The translations under genes and the position numbers were made by a program. The notes below the pieces were generated by a model, which did no database searches, was not told where the DNA came from, and saw only the letters and a list, made by a program, of their open reading frames with translations. A stretch of DNA of 63,293 nucleotides from an uncultured Pseudomonadota bacterium (GTDB lineage: Bacteria; Pseudomonadota; Gammaproteobacteria; Steroidobacterales; Steroidobacteraceae), in NCBI GenBank assembly GCA_903868595.1, contig CAIPVV010000038.1, positions 1-63,293 of the forward strand, in the 5' to 3' direction. This document shows, in pieces, positions 34,650-43,311 of this stretch; positions within the stretch are counted from its first letter, which is position 1; each line of letters begins with the position of its first letter.

Positions 34650-36128
34650 GTGCCCTATTCATTGCTACTGCAGTTGCTGAACCGCTTCCTGGTGAGCTTC
34701 GTGGGACTGTTCCTGGTCGGCACGAGTGAATGGTCGGACTACATGTTCGGGGAAGTCTCCTTCGAGCAGTTCGTCTACCACACCCGCTTCGGTATGAACG
34801 GCATCCTGAAGACCGATGCGGGCAGCGTTCACCGCTTCTTCGTCACGGCGGTAGAAATCCCGCTGGTCGCGGCACTGCTGATCGGCGCGGTCTCGCTGCT
34901 GGCGGAGCAGCGCTGGCGAGCGGGCAGCAACCGGGACGGCGCACCGGCGCCGCTGTGGACACGCGGCGGTGCGCTGGTGCGTCGCCTACACCTGCTCACC
35001 GTCGTGGGGGGCGTGGTGTTCTTCCTGGCGACCTTCAGCTTCGGCACCTACGTCGGCTCCCTCTTCGGCCCCGACGTCTTTGCCGCGAACTACGTGAACC
35101 CGGCCGGGGTGTCCCTCACCCCGACCGGCAAGCCCAAGAGCCTGGTCCTCATCTATGTGGAGTCCCTGGAAGGCACCTACCAGGACACGTCTCGCTTTGG
35201 CCGGGACCTGGTGGCGCCACTGACGCGGCTGCAGCACCAGTACCTCTCCTACGACACCTACTCGCAGGTCGCCGGTGCGCACTGGACGATCGCCGGCATC
35301 GTCGCCACCCAGTGCGGCGTCCCGCTGAAGGTGTCGCTGCTGCCCTCGCCGGAGGACCCGCGGCAGCACCTGCGCAGCTTCCTGCCGCGTGCCACCTGCC
35401 TGGGCGACATCCTCAAGTCCCACGGCTACGAAAGCGTGTTCCTGAACGGGCCAGACCTGGAGTTCGCGGACGTCGGGACCTTCCTGAAGGACCACGGCTA
35501 CAACCGCACCTACGGCGCAAAGGAATGGATTCAGGCCGGCGAGCCGGCCAGCACGATGACCGAGTGGGGCCTGCGCGATGACCGGCTACTCGCGCATGCG
35601 CGTACGGAGCTGACGCAGCTGGTCGCCAACGGGCGGCCTTTCAACCTCACGATCCTCACGGTCGACAGCCACGGGCCGGAGGGCCTGTTGAGCGATGAGT
35701 GCCGGCGCCGTGCGGTCAAGGACTTCCCCGGCATCATCACCTGCACGGCTGCCCAGGTCGCCGAGTTCGTGAAGTTCATCGCCGACAAGGGATGGCTGGA
35801 TCAGGTGAGCATCGTCGTGCAAGGCGACCACATCGCCATGGAGAATCCGATCCACGACATCTTGGAGACCAGCAAGCACCGCACGATCTTCAACCTGATC
35901 GTCTCCAAGCCCGTAGAAACCAAGCTCGGTGATGGCATCGACCACTTCGACATGTATCCGACGATGCTGGAGCTGCTGGGGCTGCATCCGGCGGCCGGCC
36001 GCATGGGGCTCGGCTACTGCATGCTCAAGCGCTGCGCAACGCCGGCCCCGCCAGCCGAGCGCATTCCGCAGTTCAAGGACGGGCTACTGAACCGCAGCCC
36101 GGTGTATGAGGCACTGTGGACCGGCTAG
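34650..36128 (+). CDS. OpgB/LtaS-like phosphoglycerol transferase (sulfatase fold)
   Basis: 492 residues from a GTG at 34650; an in-frame TAA nine bases upstream fixes this as the earliest start. Two or three membrane segments (residues 8-25, 62-82 and 110-130) are followed by a periplasmic alkaline-phosphatase-type domain. The metal-binding VYVESLEGTY motif and nucleophile T213 in HWTIAGIVATQCG match OpgB/MdoB, which adds phosphoglycerol to osmoregulated periplasmic glucans. QGDHIAMEN and the downstream DHFDMYPTMLELLG fit the family. Fewer membrane helices than E. coli OpgB. It stands alone, convergent with the third PQQ dehydrogenase. Confidence 0.85.
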   Translation: MPYSLLLQLLNRFLVSFVGLFLVGTSEWSDYMFGEVSFEQFVYHTRFGMNGILKTDAGSVHRFFVTAVEIPLVAALLIGAVSLLAEQRWRAGSNRDGAPAPLWTRGGALVRRLHLLTVVGGVVFFLATFSFGTYVGSLFGPDVFAANYVNPAGVSLTPTGKPKSLVLIYVESLEGTYQDTSRFGRDLVAPLTRLQHQYLSYDTYSQVAGAHWTIAGIVATQCGVPLKVSLLPSPEDPRQHLRSFLPRATCLGDILKSHGYESVFLNGPDLEFADVGTFLKDHGYNRTYGAKEWIQAGEPASTMTEWGLRDDRLLAHARTELTQLVANGRPFNLTILTVDSHGPEGLLSDECRRRAVKDFPGIITCTAAQVAEFVKFIADKGWLDQVSIVVQGDHIAMENPIHDILETSKHRTIFNLIVSKPVETKLGDGIDHFDMYPTMLELLGLHPAAGRMGLGYCMLKRCATPAPPAERIPQFKDGLLNRSPVYEALWTG

Positions 36129-36166
36129 GTTAGCGCTTCAAGGGCCTTGGGCTGAGCAGAACTTCC

Positions 36167-38416
36167 CTAGGGCAATGTCAGTGCGACCAGTTCGCCCGGG
36201 GAACCGCGCGCGCCTACGGCCACGACGATGTACTGACGGCCCTCCAACATATAGGTCATCGGCACGCCGGACTGGTTGGCAGGCAGCGTCAGCTCGTACA
36301 GCACCTCCCCCGTCGCCTTGTCGTGCGCACGCAGCTTGTTGCCGCCGCCACCGGCCCGCCACAGGCCGCTGCCCTCGCCGGAGAACAGCAGCGTCTTGGT
36401 CACGAGCAGTCCCGACTGGTCGAATGATCCCGTCCGCGGCAGGGTGATCCCCGCCAATGCCGGGTTGTTGCGTGCCCAGTCCGGCGTGGAGGCGTTGGGC
36501 ACCATCCAGACGTGCTTGCCGGAATTCAGGTCGATGGCGGTGATGCGCCCCCAGGGCGGCTTGACCAGCGGCAGCCCTGCCGGCCCGCCGAGCGAACCCT
36601 GCGGGAAACCCTCCCCATACGCGCCGATGTAGCGCATGTCGGAGATCTTCGGATCCTGCCGCAGGCCGATGGGTCCCACCGTGGAGATGGAGCCGACGTA
36701 GAGCAAGCCGGTCTCCGGATCCAGCGCCGCGCCCTGCCAGTTGGCACCGCCCGAGAGGTTCGGGCGTATCAGCGAGCCCAGGTTACCGCCCGGCTCCACC
36801 ACCGACGGCGGCAGGAACGCCGGCCCGTAGCGGTAGTGGCTGATGATCTCGCGTGCCTGCTGCTTCATCGCCGGCGTGAAGTCGATGAGATCCTCATCCC
36901 GCAGGCCCTGTGGTTCGAACGGCAGCGGCAGCGACGGGATCGGCTGGGTTGCGGAAGTCCGCTCGCCCGGCACGTCCGATTGCGGCACCGGCACCTCCTT
37001 GATCGGCCACACGGGCTTGCCGGTCACACGGTCAAAGACGAACGCATAGCCCGTCTTGGTCACCTGCACGACGGCGGGGATGCGCTTGCCAGCCACCGTG
37101 ATATCGGCGAGCACCGGCGGTGCCGGCAGGTCGTAGTCCCAGATGTCGTGATGGATGATCTGGTAGTGCCAGACCCGCTTGCCGGTATTGGCATCGATGC
37201 ACACCAGCGCATCGGAGAACAGGTTGTCGCCGGGCCGGTGGCCGCCGTAGAAGTCGCCGGTCGCTGCCTCAACGGGCAGATACACGTAGCCACGCGCGGC
37301 ATCGGCGGTGAACGGGGACCACACGCCCGTGTTGCCCGTGTAGCGCCAACTCTCTTCCAGCCAGGTCTCGTTGCCGACCTCTCCCGGCTGGGCGACCGTA
37401 TGGAAGGTCCACTTCAGGGCGCCGGTGTGCACGTCGAACCCACGCACGTATCCCGGGATCGCTTCCTTGGAACGCGGGGCGCCGCCAGCCGAGAAGGAGA
37501 CGCCCACCACCACCACGTCGCCCACGACAACGGGTGGGGAACTGGATCCCACGGAGGCCCTCGCCAGGTCCTCCGCACGCGGCAGCCCGACCTTCAGGTC
37601 CACGATGCCCGCGTTACCAAACGAGGCCACCGGCAACCCCGAGCGGGCATCCAGTGACACCAGCTGGAATCCCGGCGTGATGGTGAGGATGCGGCTGCCC
37701 TCGCCCGCCTTGCCGGAGCGCCAGTACGCCACGCCACGGCCGGAACTGCGACGCGGTGCGTTCATGCCCCGCGCGCCCTCATCCAGGCGATACATCCACA
37801 GCGTCTCGCCGGTGGCGGCGTCGATCGCGATGACATTGCGGCGGATGCCCGCCGTCGTATACAGGACGCCATCGGCCATCAAGGGTGTCGCGCGGTAATA
37901 GAACTCGGGCGTCGGTCCGTAGTTGTCGGTCTTCCAGCGCCAGGCAATGCGCAGCTTGCTGACGTTGTCGCGATTGATCTGCGCGAGGGGCGAGTAGCTG
38001 GTACTGCCGAGGTCACCGCGATTCTGAAGCCACTCGACCTGGCGGGTTGCATCCGCGCTGGCCGCTGCGGGGACCGAGGCCGGAACCGACCAGCCGTTGG
38101 CGCGGCGGATCGTGGATACGGCAGCAGCGTATTCCTGGTTACTCAGGCCGCCCGGGTTGGCCGGCGGCATGCTGCCGCGCGTAAAGAGCTCCAGGACCTG
38201 TGCCGGAACGCCAGCCCACTTCTGCTGGAAGCCGGCTCCGATCAGCGTCGGACCGGTTTCCCCGCCCCGCAGCTCCGGTCCATGGCAGCTGGCACAGCTA
38301 CGCAGGTAGACCTCGTCAGGGGACTGCGCCCATCCCCACGGGGAGAGGAGGATCGCGAGGGTGCCCAGCACGGGCAGTCCCACTTTGCGGCACACCGTGG
38401 AAGGCATAAAGCTCAT
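36167..38416 (-). CDS. PQQ-dependent dehydrogenase with N-terminal cytochrome c
   Basis: 749 residues with a signal-like N-terminus and a cytochrome c domain at the front: SCASCHG with C41, C44 and H45 and a methionine ligand in RGSMPPANPGG. The propeller part follows the membrane-glucose-dehydrogenase pattern (LGSTSYSPLAQINRDNVSKL, HHDIWDYDLPAPPVL with D427 and D429, then GYAFVFDRVTGKPVWPIKEVPVP), but there are no membrane helices. The haem is at the N-terminus, the reverse of copies A and B at 20059 and 22405, so it is a separate lineage (glucose/quinate-type). The Asp at +2 is normal in this group and says nothing about lanthanides. Probably a periplasmic sugar or polyol dehydrogenase. Confidence 0.9.
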   Translation of the reverse strand: MSFMPSTVCRKVGLPVLGTLAILLSPWGWAQSPDEVYLRSCASCHGPELRGGETGPTLIGAGFQQKWAGVPAQVLELFTRGSMPPANPGGLSNQEYAAAVSTIRRANGWSVPASVPAAASADATRQVEWLQNRGDLGSTSYSPLAQINRDNVSKLRIAWRWKTDNYGPTPEFYYRATPLMADGVLYTTAGIRRNVIAIDAATGETLWMYRLDEGARGMNAPRRSSGRGVAYWRSGKAGEGSRILTITPGFQLVSLDARSGLPVASFGNAGIVDLKVGLPRAEDLARASVGSSSPPVVVGDVVVVGVSFSAGGAPRSKEAIPGYVRGFDVHTGALKWTFHTVAQPGEVGNETWLEESWRYTGNTGVWSPFTADAARGYVYLPVEAATGDFYGGHRPGDNLFSDALVCIDANTGKRVWHYQIIHHDIWDYDLPAPPVLADITVAGKRIPAVVQVTKTGYAFVFDRVTGKPVWPIKEVPVPQSDVPGERTSATQPIPSLPLPFEPQGLRDEDLIDFTPAMKQQAREIISHYRYGPAFLPPSVVEPGGNLGSLIRPNLSGGANWQGAALDPETGLLYVGSISTVGPIGLRQDPKISDMRYIGAYGEGFPQGSLGGPAGLPLVKPPWGRITAIDLNSGKHVWMVPNASTPDWARNNPALAGITLPRTGSFDQSGLLVTKTLLFSGEGSGLWRAGGGGNKLRAHDKATGEVLYELTLPANQSGVPMTYMLEGRQYIVVAVGARGSPGELVALTLP

Positions 38417-38546
38417 AGGCGACTTTTTTCTTCTGGGAGCGGAGGCCCGCAGAGTACCCCAGATTCCGTTGATCCCACATGACCTCCCACGCAGCCGGCA
38501 GGCCGGCTTGTCTGGCCTGCTGGGGCGCTGCCGGCGCCCAGGGGCA

Positions 38547-39113
38547 TTACCCTGCCCGCACTTCCACGGGCATCCGTCCTATCGCCTCAAAACGTCGCTG
38601 CTGCTTGAGCAGTGGCCACCAGTCATACAGGAAGATTTCAATGGGGCGCCACATCGCCACCCAACCCACCAGCAGAAGCCCTTCTGCAAGCGCCTCCTGG
38701 CCGATCAGCGTCATCGCCAGCCGCCTCAGCCACAGGCACCCCGACATGAACACCAGGCCAATGACGAGATTGCCAACCCCTCTGCCTAACAATCGGTGGC
38801 GTTCCTCCCGGGCGTGGCGCGCACGGTACTCAAAGTAATGTCGAACGGCGCCCGGGAGGCTTTGCGCATCCTCCGTGCCGCACTGCGACTGCGGCAGGTA
38901 GACGAGTAGTTTGCAGGACTGCGTGTGACCCAGCTCCCGAACCGCGTCGACGATATAGGTCTCCGCGTCCGGATCAAGATCCTTCTCCCGGAACGGCGCG
39001 GGATCGAGATTGTGGAACAGCTGGCGAACATCCCGCAGCCGAACCTCGATCAGCCACGCACCACCCTCGCGCCGGTATGCCGAGAATTCCGACGGGACAC
39101 GGAGATCGGTCAT
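38547..39113 (-). CDS. conserved membrane protein of unknown function
   Basis: 188 residues. The N-terminal 105 residues are soluble and charged (DPDAETYIVDAVRELGHTQSC region); two hydrophobic segments follow (about residues 110-130 and 140-158), then a short basic tail. It lies 46 bp behind the DUF4010 gene, so they form a pair. The domain layout resembles soil gammaproteobacterial proteins of unknown role. No catalytic motif is seen. Confidence 0.7.
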   Translation of the reverse strand: MTDLRVPSEFSAYRREGGAWLIEVRLRDVRQLFHNLDPAPFREKDLDPDAETYIVDAVRELGHTQSCKLLVYLPQSQCGTEDAQSLPGAVRHYFEYRARHAREERHRLLGRGVGNLVIGLVFMSGCLWLRRLAMTLIGQEALAEGLLLVGWVAMWRPIEIFLYDWWPLLKQQRRFEAIGRMPVEVRAG

Positions 39114-39159
39114 GGGCGCGTATGCCTACTCGTTGCGGAGCACTGCAAGAGGTAACCGC

Positions 39160-40404
39160 TCAACCCGTCAGCAGCAGTGGCAGCCAGATCGCAGCAAGCG
39201 TCAGGAGAAGCCCGACTCCCACCTGCGTGCCGTAAGCCACGCCACCCCCGAGGTAGGCCGCGCCCAGCTTGCTCGCCGTGTTGGTCGTGATGGCGATGAG
39301 CACCGGAAGCCGAATCATATCCCCTGCAGCGATCTGCCCCGTAACCGCCAGCGACAGCGTGGAGGCACTGGCTGCGTGCACATCAAAGAGCCCCGCCAGG
39401 GCCGCCGCGAAGGTCGCGGCGGTGGGCCCTAGGTGCGCAGACACTAACGAGACCAACAGCGTGACACCGCCCAGGATCGCGCCGAAACCCAAGGCATAGA
39501 GCAAATTAAACGCATGCCCCTGCGGCACTTCGGCCGACGGTCTTTCCCGCTGCCGAAGCACGCTGGCCAAGGCGGCGGCCACAGCAGCCGCCAGCCCGCA
39601 GGCCAACGAGGGCCACAGGATCCGCAGGGCCGGCGGATAAACGGCCAGCACGACCGCGCCCAGGAGCAGGACCGTGGAGACGGTTGAGAACAGGGCACCC
39701 GCCACGCACGAGGCGCGCAGCTCTGGCATCTCCCGGGCGCGTGCTCCCAGGGCCGCGATGGTCCCTGTGCTGCTGACGAATCCGGACAACAGACCGGAGA
39801 ATGCCAGGCCCAGCCGCGGGCCCGCCGCCCGTAGCGCCACGTAGCCGCCGGCCTGCAGGGCCAGGAAGAGCACCACCAAACCCCACAGGCGTCGCGGGTT
39901 GGCGCCGCCCGCCCCGCTTTGCGGGGCGTCGGGCAACAACGGCAAGAGAATCAGGGTGGCAGCGGCAAACAACAGGCCGTCGCGCAGTTCCACCTCGCTG
40001 AGGGTATCCACCGAGAACTCGTGCAGTGGCCGCCTGCTCGCCAGCAACACGGCGACCACCACCGCACCGCCGGCCGACGTGCTGGGATGTCGGATCGCCA
40101 GAACGCCCAGGAGGTACGTGACCACCAGCGCCAGGGCCGTCGTCATCCCGGGATCCGTGGTCGGCTTGCGCCAGTAACCGATGGCTGCAAACAAGCCCAC
40201 CAGCACGGCCCCGGTCGCCACCAGCCCCGGCAGCGTCAAGGCCGAAGCGAGCGCACCCAGCAGGGAGGCCAGCGCAAACGTACGCACGCCCGCCGGACCA
40301 CGACCCGGCCCCACGCCCTTGCGACGTTCGCGCTCGATTCCAATCAGGAGCCCACCGCCCAATGCCGCGGCCAGGCCCAGCAAAGTGGATTCGGAAATGT
40401 CCAT
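39160..40404 (-). CDS. DUF4010/MgtC-like membrane protein
   Basis: 414 residues, about 12 hydrophobic segments. The N-terminal MgtC/SapB-like motif GGLLIGIERERRKG at residues 17-30 is followed by the DUF4010 part (LSGFVSSTGTIAALG near residue 210, LFDVHAASASTLSLA near 340). Members of this group are inner-membrane proteins of uncertain transport function. It forms an operon with the 188-residue membrane protein. Nothing nearby hints at its substrate. Confidence 0.85.
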   Translation of the reverse strand: MDISESTLLGLAAALGGGLLIGIERERRKGVGPGRGPAGVRTFALASLLGALASALTLPGLVATGAVLVGLFAAIGYWRKPTTDPGMTTALALVVTYLLGVLAIRHPSTSAGGAVVVAVLLASRRPLHEFSVDTLSEVELRDGLLFAAATLILLPLLPDAPQSGAGGANPRRLWGLVVLFLALQAGGYVALRAAGPRLGLAFSGLLSGFVSSTGTIAALGARAREMPELRASCVAGALFSTVSTVLLLGAVVLAVYPPALRILWPSLACGLAAAVAAALASVLRQRERPSAEVPQGHAFNLLYALGFGAILGGVTLLVSLVSAHLGPTAATFAAALAGLFDVHAASASTLSLAVTGQIAAGDMIRLPVLIAITTNTASKLGAAYLGGGVAYGTQVGVGLLLTLAAIWLPLLLTG

Positions 40405-40511
40405 GAACGGTAGTATGCCTGCTGCGACGGCCGCGAACCTGAAGGCGGGGTAGGTACTCCACCTGACAGAGGCCCCGGGCGGGGGGCGTGCAAGTGCGAT
40501 ACGCTAACGCC

Positions 40512-40820
40512 ATGGGATTTCGATTCAGCCGCCGCATACGCATCCTTCCCGGTATACGCATCAATGTCGGGAAGCGCGGCGTGTCGACGAGTTTTGGAAC
40601 TCGCGGCGCGTGGCTCACCGTCGGCAAGCGCGGCACGCGCGTCACCGTCGGCCTGCCCGGTACCGGACTTAGCTACACCCAGCGCGCGCAGACCCGTACG
40701 GACGACCCCGCCCCCACGGCAAACGAGCCGCCGGGCCTGGCCTCGACAAGCCGGTCCACGTGGGTGTTCGTAGTTGTGCTACTGGGAGTGTTCTGGGTGC
40801 TGGTGCGCGTGCTGAGCTGA
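40512..40820 (+). CDS. DUF4236 protein with C-terminal membrane anchor
   Basis: 102 residues from the ATG at 40512 (MGFRFSRRIRILPGIRINV); a start 24 bp upstream is open but the family begins at MGFRF. The DUF4236 core is complete: INVGKRGVSTSFGTRGAWLTVGKRGTR and VGLPGTGLSYT. A linker and one C-terminal transmembrane helix (STWVFVVVLLGVFWVLV) follow. Function unknown. Confidence 0.85.
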   Translation: MGFRFSRRIRILPGIRINVGKRGVSTSFGTRGAWLTVGKRGTRVTVGLPGTGLSYTQRAQTRTDDPAPTANEPPGLASTSRSTWVFVVVLLGVFWVLVRVLS

Positions 40821-41437
40821 TCCGCCCCGGGTCATACCAGTGCGTCGTCCCGCGGTATGGCGGCCCGGTGCGGGCCGGCCGACCAGGGGTGTTGGGGGCT
40901 TCGGTCGCCCCTTGTCCGGCGTACCGTTGCGCAAGCCGCTCCCGCCCTGAAACGGCTCGGAACCGAGCAAAAAATCCGCACCAACGCCACGGAAGGGCCG
41001 CCTGGAGCGGTTGCGGCGGAAAATCCAGTGGCCGTACCAACCTTCGCCTGCGATATCGCGCTCGAACGCGACGCGCGGGCGATGTGGCGAGATGACGGCT
41101 CGCCGACAGCGATGCCTTGCCCGCATACCTCGCTCTCCTGACCTCCTGCGTGTCCGCCCGGCCGCCGAGACCCGCAGGAAGAGGCGGGAGACCGAACCCG
41201 GCACTGGCGCATCTCGGTGCAGGGACATGCGGGCAACCGGCCCTGAACGCACAGGCCGCGCTGTCGTGGCCACCCAGGGTGGTGAGCCGGCGCTATCGCA
41301 TCGGTCGCCCGCGCGCACTGCGCCAGGCTCGTTGCAGCGCGTAGGCGGCAACCCGGATTAGCGCGTACCGTGGGTCGCCCCGAACGTACCGGGCAGCACG
41401 CGGTGTCAGAGACCCGGCAACCCACAGGAGGAAGGCA
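40821..41437. other. 617-bp region without a recognisable gene
   Basis: The one long open frame on the minus strand (40779-41351) has random, Arg/Gly/Pro-rich composition and overlaps the DUF4236 gene, so I do not accept it. Seen here: an imperfect inverted repeat around 40827-40870 (CATACC...GGTATG) and GCTCGG-AA-CCGAGC followed by six As (40955-40974), which is not a plus-strand terminator. It may be eroded coding DNA. Confidence 0.5.
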
Positions 41438-42070
41438 TTGAACGAAACTCTTTCGAGCATCCTGCGCAGGACACGAGAGTTGGAGCAGGCGCTGCAGGCC
41501 GAATTGGCCCGCCGCCGGGAAGCCCTTCCCTTCAGCGTTGAGGACGGCAGGATTCGCTTTGATCCCGCCACCCGGCAGGCCCACAGGGACCTGAAGGTGC
41601 ACCTGCTTGGCTACCTGCGCGCAACCCGCCCCCTTCTGCTGCTGAGCCTCCCTTTCATCTACTCGGTCGCCATACCGCTGCTACTGCTGGACGCCGTACT
41701 GTCCCTGTATCACGCGATCTGCTTCCCCATCTACGGGATTCCCAAGGTCCGGCGCCGCGACTTCTTTGTTTTCGACCGCGCGCAGCTGGCCTACCTCAAC
41801 GCCATCGAGAAGGTCCATTGCGCCTACTGCTCCTACGCCAACGGCCTGCTTGCGTACGCGCGGGAAATCGTCGGACGGACCGAGCAGTACTGGTGCCCCA
41901 TCAAGCACTCCCGGCACGTGGAGGCTGCCCACGGCCGCTATCCGCGTTTCTTCGAGTACGGCGACGCCGCCGCGTACCGCCGCGAGCTGGCTGCGCTGCG
42001 GGAAGAACTGCGCAGGGAGGGCGAGCAGGACATCGCCCCCAAGCCCCCCGGGCCGATAACGCCCCTATAG
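41438..42070 (+). CDS. conserved membrane protein of unknown function (TTG start)
   Basis: 210 residues from a TTG at 41438, supported by a strong AGGAGGAAGG site 3-12 nt upstream; no ATG or GTG fits as well. A coiled helix (residues 5-30) is followed by one or two membrane segments (about 64-92) and a cytoplasmic tail with cysteines (HCAYCSYANGLLAYAREIVG, YWCPIKHSRHV) and RFFEYGDAAAYR. The CAYC...CPIKH arrangement could bind a metal. I know similar unnamed proteins in proteobacteria; no function is established. Its stop codon is the plus-strand half of the CTATAG hexamer that also ends the opposite gene. Confidence 0.75.
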   Translation: MNETLSSILRRTRELEQALQAELARRREALPFSVEDGRIRFDPATRQAHRDLKVHLLGYLRATRPLLLLSLPFIYSVAIPLLLLDAVLSLYHAICFPIYGIPKVRRRDFFVFDRAQLAYLNAIEKVHCAYCSYANGLLAYAREIVGRTEQYWCPIKHSRHVEAAHGRYPRFFEYGDAAAYRRELAALREELRREGEQDIAPKPPGPITPL

Positions 42071-42940
42071 GAATTCGTACGAGAAGTATCGCTTTGCCCT
42101 GTGGACGCGGCCCGAGGGCGGGTCCGGAAAATGGGCCGGGAAGAGGATCGCCCCGTTATCGGCACACTGGGCCAGCAGGCGCTGGCGAGTCGCGCAGGCT
42201 TCCGCGGGCTTTTCGTCGGCGAAGAAGGGGATATCGGGTCGCACCAACTGGATCGGATGATGGACGACATCGCCCGTGAACACGGCCTGTGAACCACCCC
42301 AGCGCGCATTGACGACCACGCTGCCCGGGGAGTGCCCGGATGCATCCTCAAGCCACACACCTTCGTCAATCTCGTGATGCACACAGTGGTCGCTTTCCAC
42401 GATGTCGGCCATTCCGGCCTCCACCACGGGTAGCACGGAATCCATATAGGCCTCGTGGTTGTGGGCCTCGTGGGTCTGTGTCCGGAAAAACTCATAGTCC
42501 TTGCGACTGAACACGTAGCGTGCGTTGGGGAACGTCGGCACCCACTGCCCGTTCGTCAGGCGCGTGTTCCAGCCCACGTGGTCGGCATGCAGGTGGGTGC
42601 ATACCACCAGGTCGATATCCTCGGGCAGGAACCCCTCCCGAGCCAGGTTCTGCAGCCACTCGGTCTGCAGATTATCGGCCCAGGGGACGCTGCGCTGCTT
42701 GTCGTTTCCGCAGCAGGTGTCGATCAGCACGTTTCGGCCGTCGACCTGCAGAACGTAGCTTCGGACCTCGATGCGGAAGACCGCGGCCTCCGGATCCTCC
42801 GACAGCTCCTTGCTCCAGTACCACGGCCTCATCTGCGCCAGGTCCTCGGCCGTGACGCCCGGCACGGCGAACTGCATCGGCATGCTGCCCTCGCCCTCGC
42901 GGACGGTACTGATCTTCAGCTTTCCCAGATAGCCGCTCAT
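42065..42940 (-). CDS. metallo-beta-lactamase-fold hydrolase
   Basis: 291 residues from the ATG at 42940 (MSGYLGKLKISTVREGEG), no signal peptide, cytoplasmic. The canonical dinuclear site is intact: H116-x-H118-x-D120-H121 in THLHADHVGWN, then SGHSPGS, FTGDVVHHP and FPAHFPDP. The layout (LIDTCCGNDK before the site) matches quorum-quenching-lactonase/arylsulfatase-type hydrolases of the N-acyl homoserine lactonase branch. The substrate is unknown. It is divergent from the GMC oxidoreductase; the stop overlaps the gene at 41438 by 6 bp. Confidence 0.87.
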   Translation of the reverse strand: MSGYLGKLKISTVREGEGSMPMQFAVPGVTAEDLAQMRPWYWSKELSEDPEAAVFRIEVRSYVLQVDGRNVLIDTCCGNDKQRSVPWADNLQTEWLQNLAREGFLPEDIDLVVCTHLHADHVGWNTRLTNGQWVPTFPNARYVFSRKDYEFFRTQTHEAHNHEAYMDSVLPVVEAGMADIVESDHCVHHEIDEGVWLEDASGHSPGSVVVNARWGGSQAVFTGDVVHHPIQLVRPDIPFFADEKPAEACATRQRLLAQCADNGAILFPAHFPDPPSGRVHRAKRYFSYEFL

Positions 42941-43311
42941 GCCCACCCCGTTGTTGTTCTGCCCGGATCCTCTCATACGTCCGATGCCAAGCAAACCTGC
43001 GGCGCTCCGCTGCATCGGACTTCCCGCGGGCCCGGCGGCCCGAGTCGCCCTGGCCCGCCCCAGTAAGACCCGGTCCGCTGCGGCGCCATCCGCCCGTCCT
43101 GTCCGGCCGCACCGGCGCAGGGGGCCCCGGCCGACGGGTCCGCGGAGGCCGTGGCCCGGTACGGAAACCGCTACGCGCCGGAGTATAATCCCGAGCGGTT
43201 GGGGTCGGCGATTGGACCGCACAGGCCGATGCCGCCCGATCCGGAAAGCAAGAAGACCAGCGAACCGCCCCATCGTTCGCTACGGCGGGACTTTGTCGGG
43301 CAGGGGGAGAG
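42941..43311. promoter_or_regulatory. divergent control region (MBL hydrolase / GMC oxidoreductase)
   Basis: 371 bp without a gene. It holds a perfect 9-bp inverted repeat GTCCGATGC ... GCATCGGAC (42979-42987 and 43012-43020), 39 bp before the minus-strand ATG, and a perfect TATAAT at 43184-43189, about 120 bp before the GMC start, without a good -35. The dyad could be an operator or a leader hairpin. Confidence 0.4.

Noticed and set aside
36167..38416. Lanthanide-dependent enzyme because of W-D-Y-D
   Set aside because: The protein follows the glucose-dehydrogenase pattern, where an Asp at this position occurs in calcium or magnesium enzymes too.
40955..40974. Hairpin followed by six As as a terminator
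   Set aside because: A-run on the plus strand and only a T-run upstream on the minus strand, the wrong side for termination.
40779..41351. Minus-strand open frame of 190 codons in the gap before 41438
   Set aside because: Random composition, overlaps the DUF4236 gene, no ribosome-binding site and no recognisable domain.
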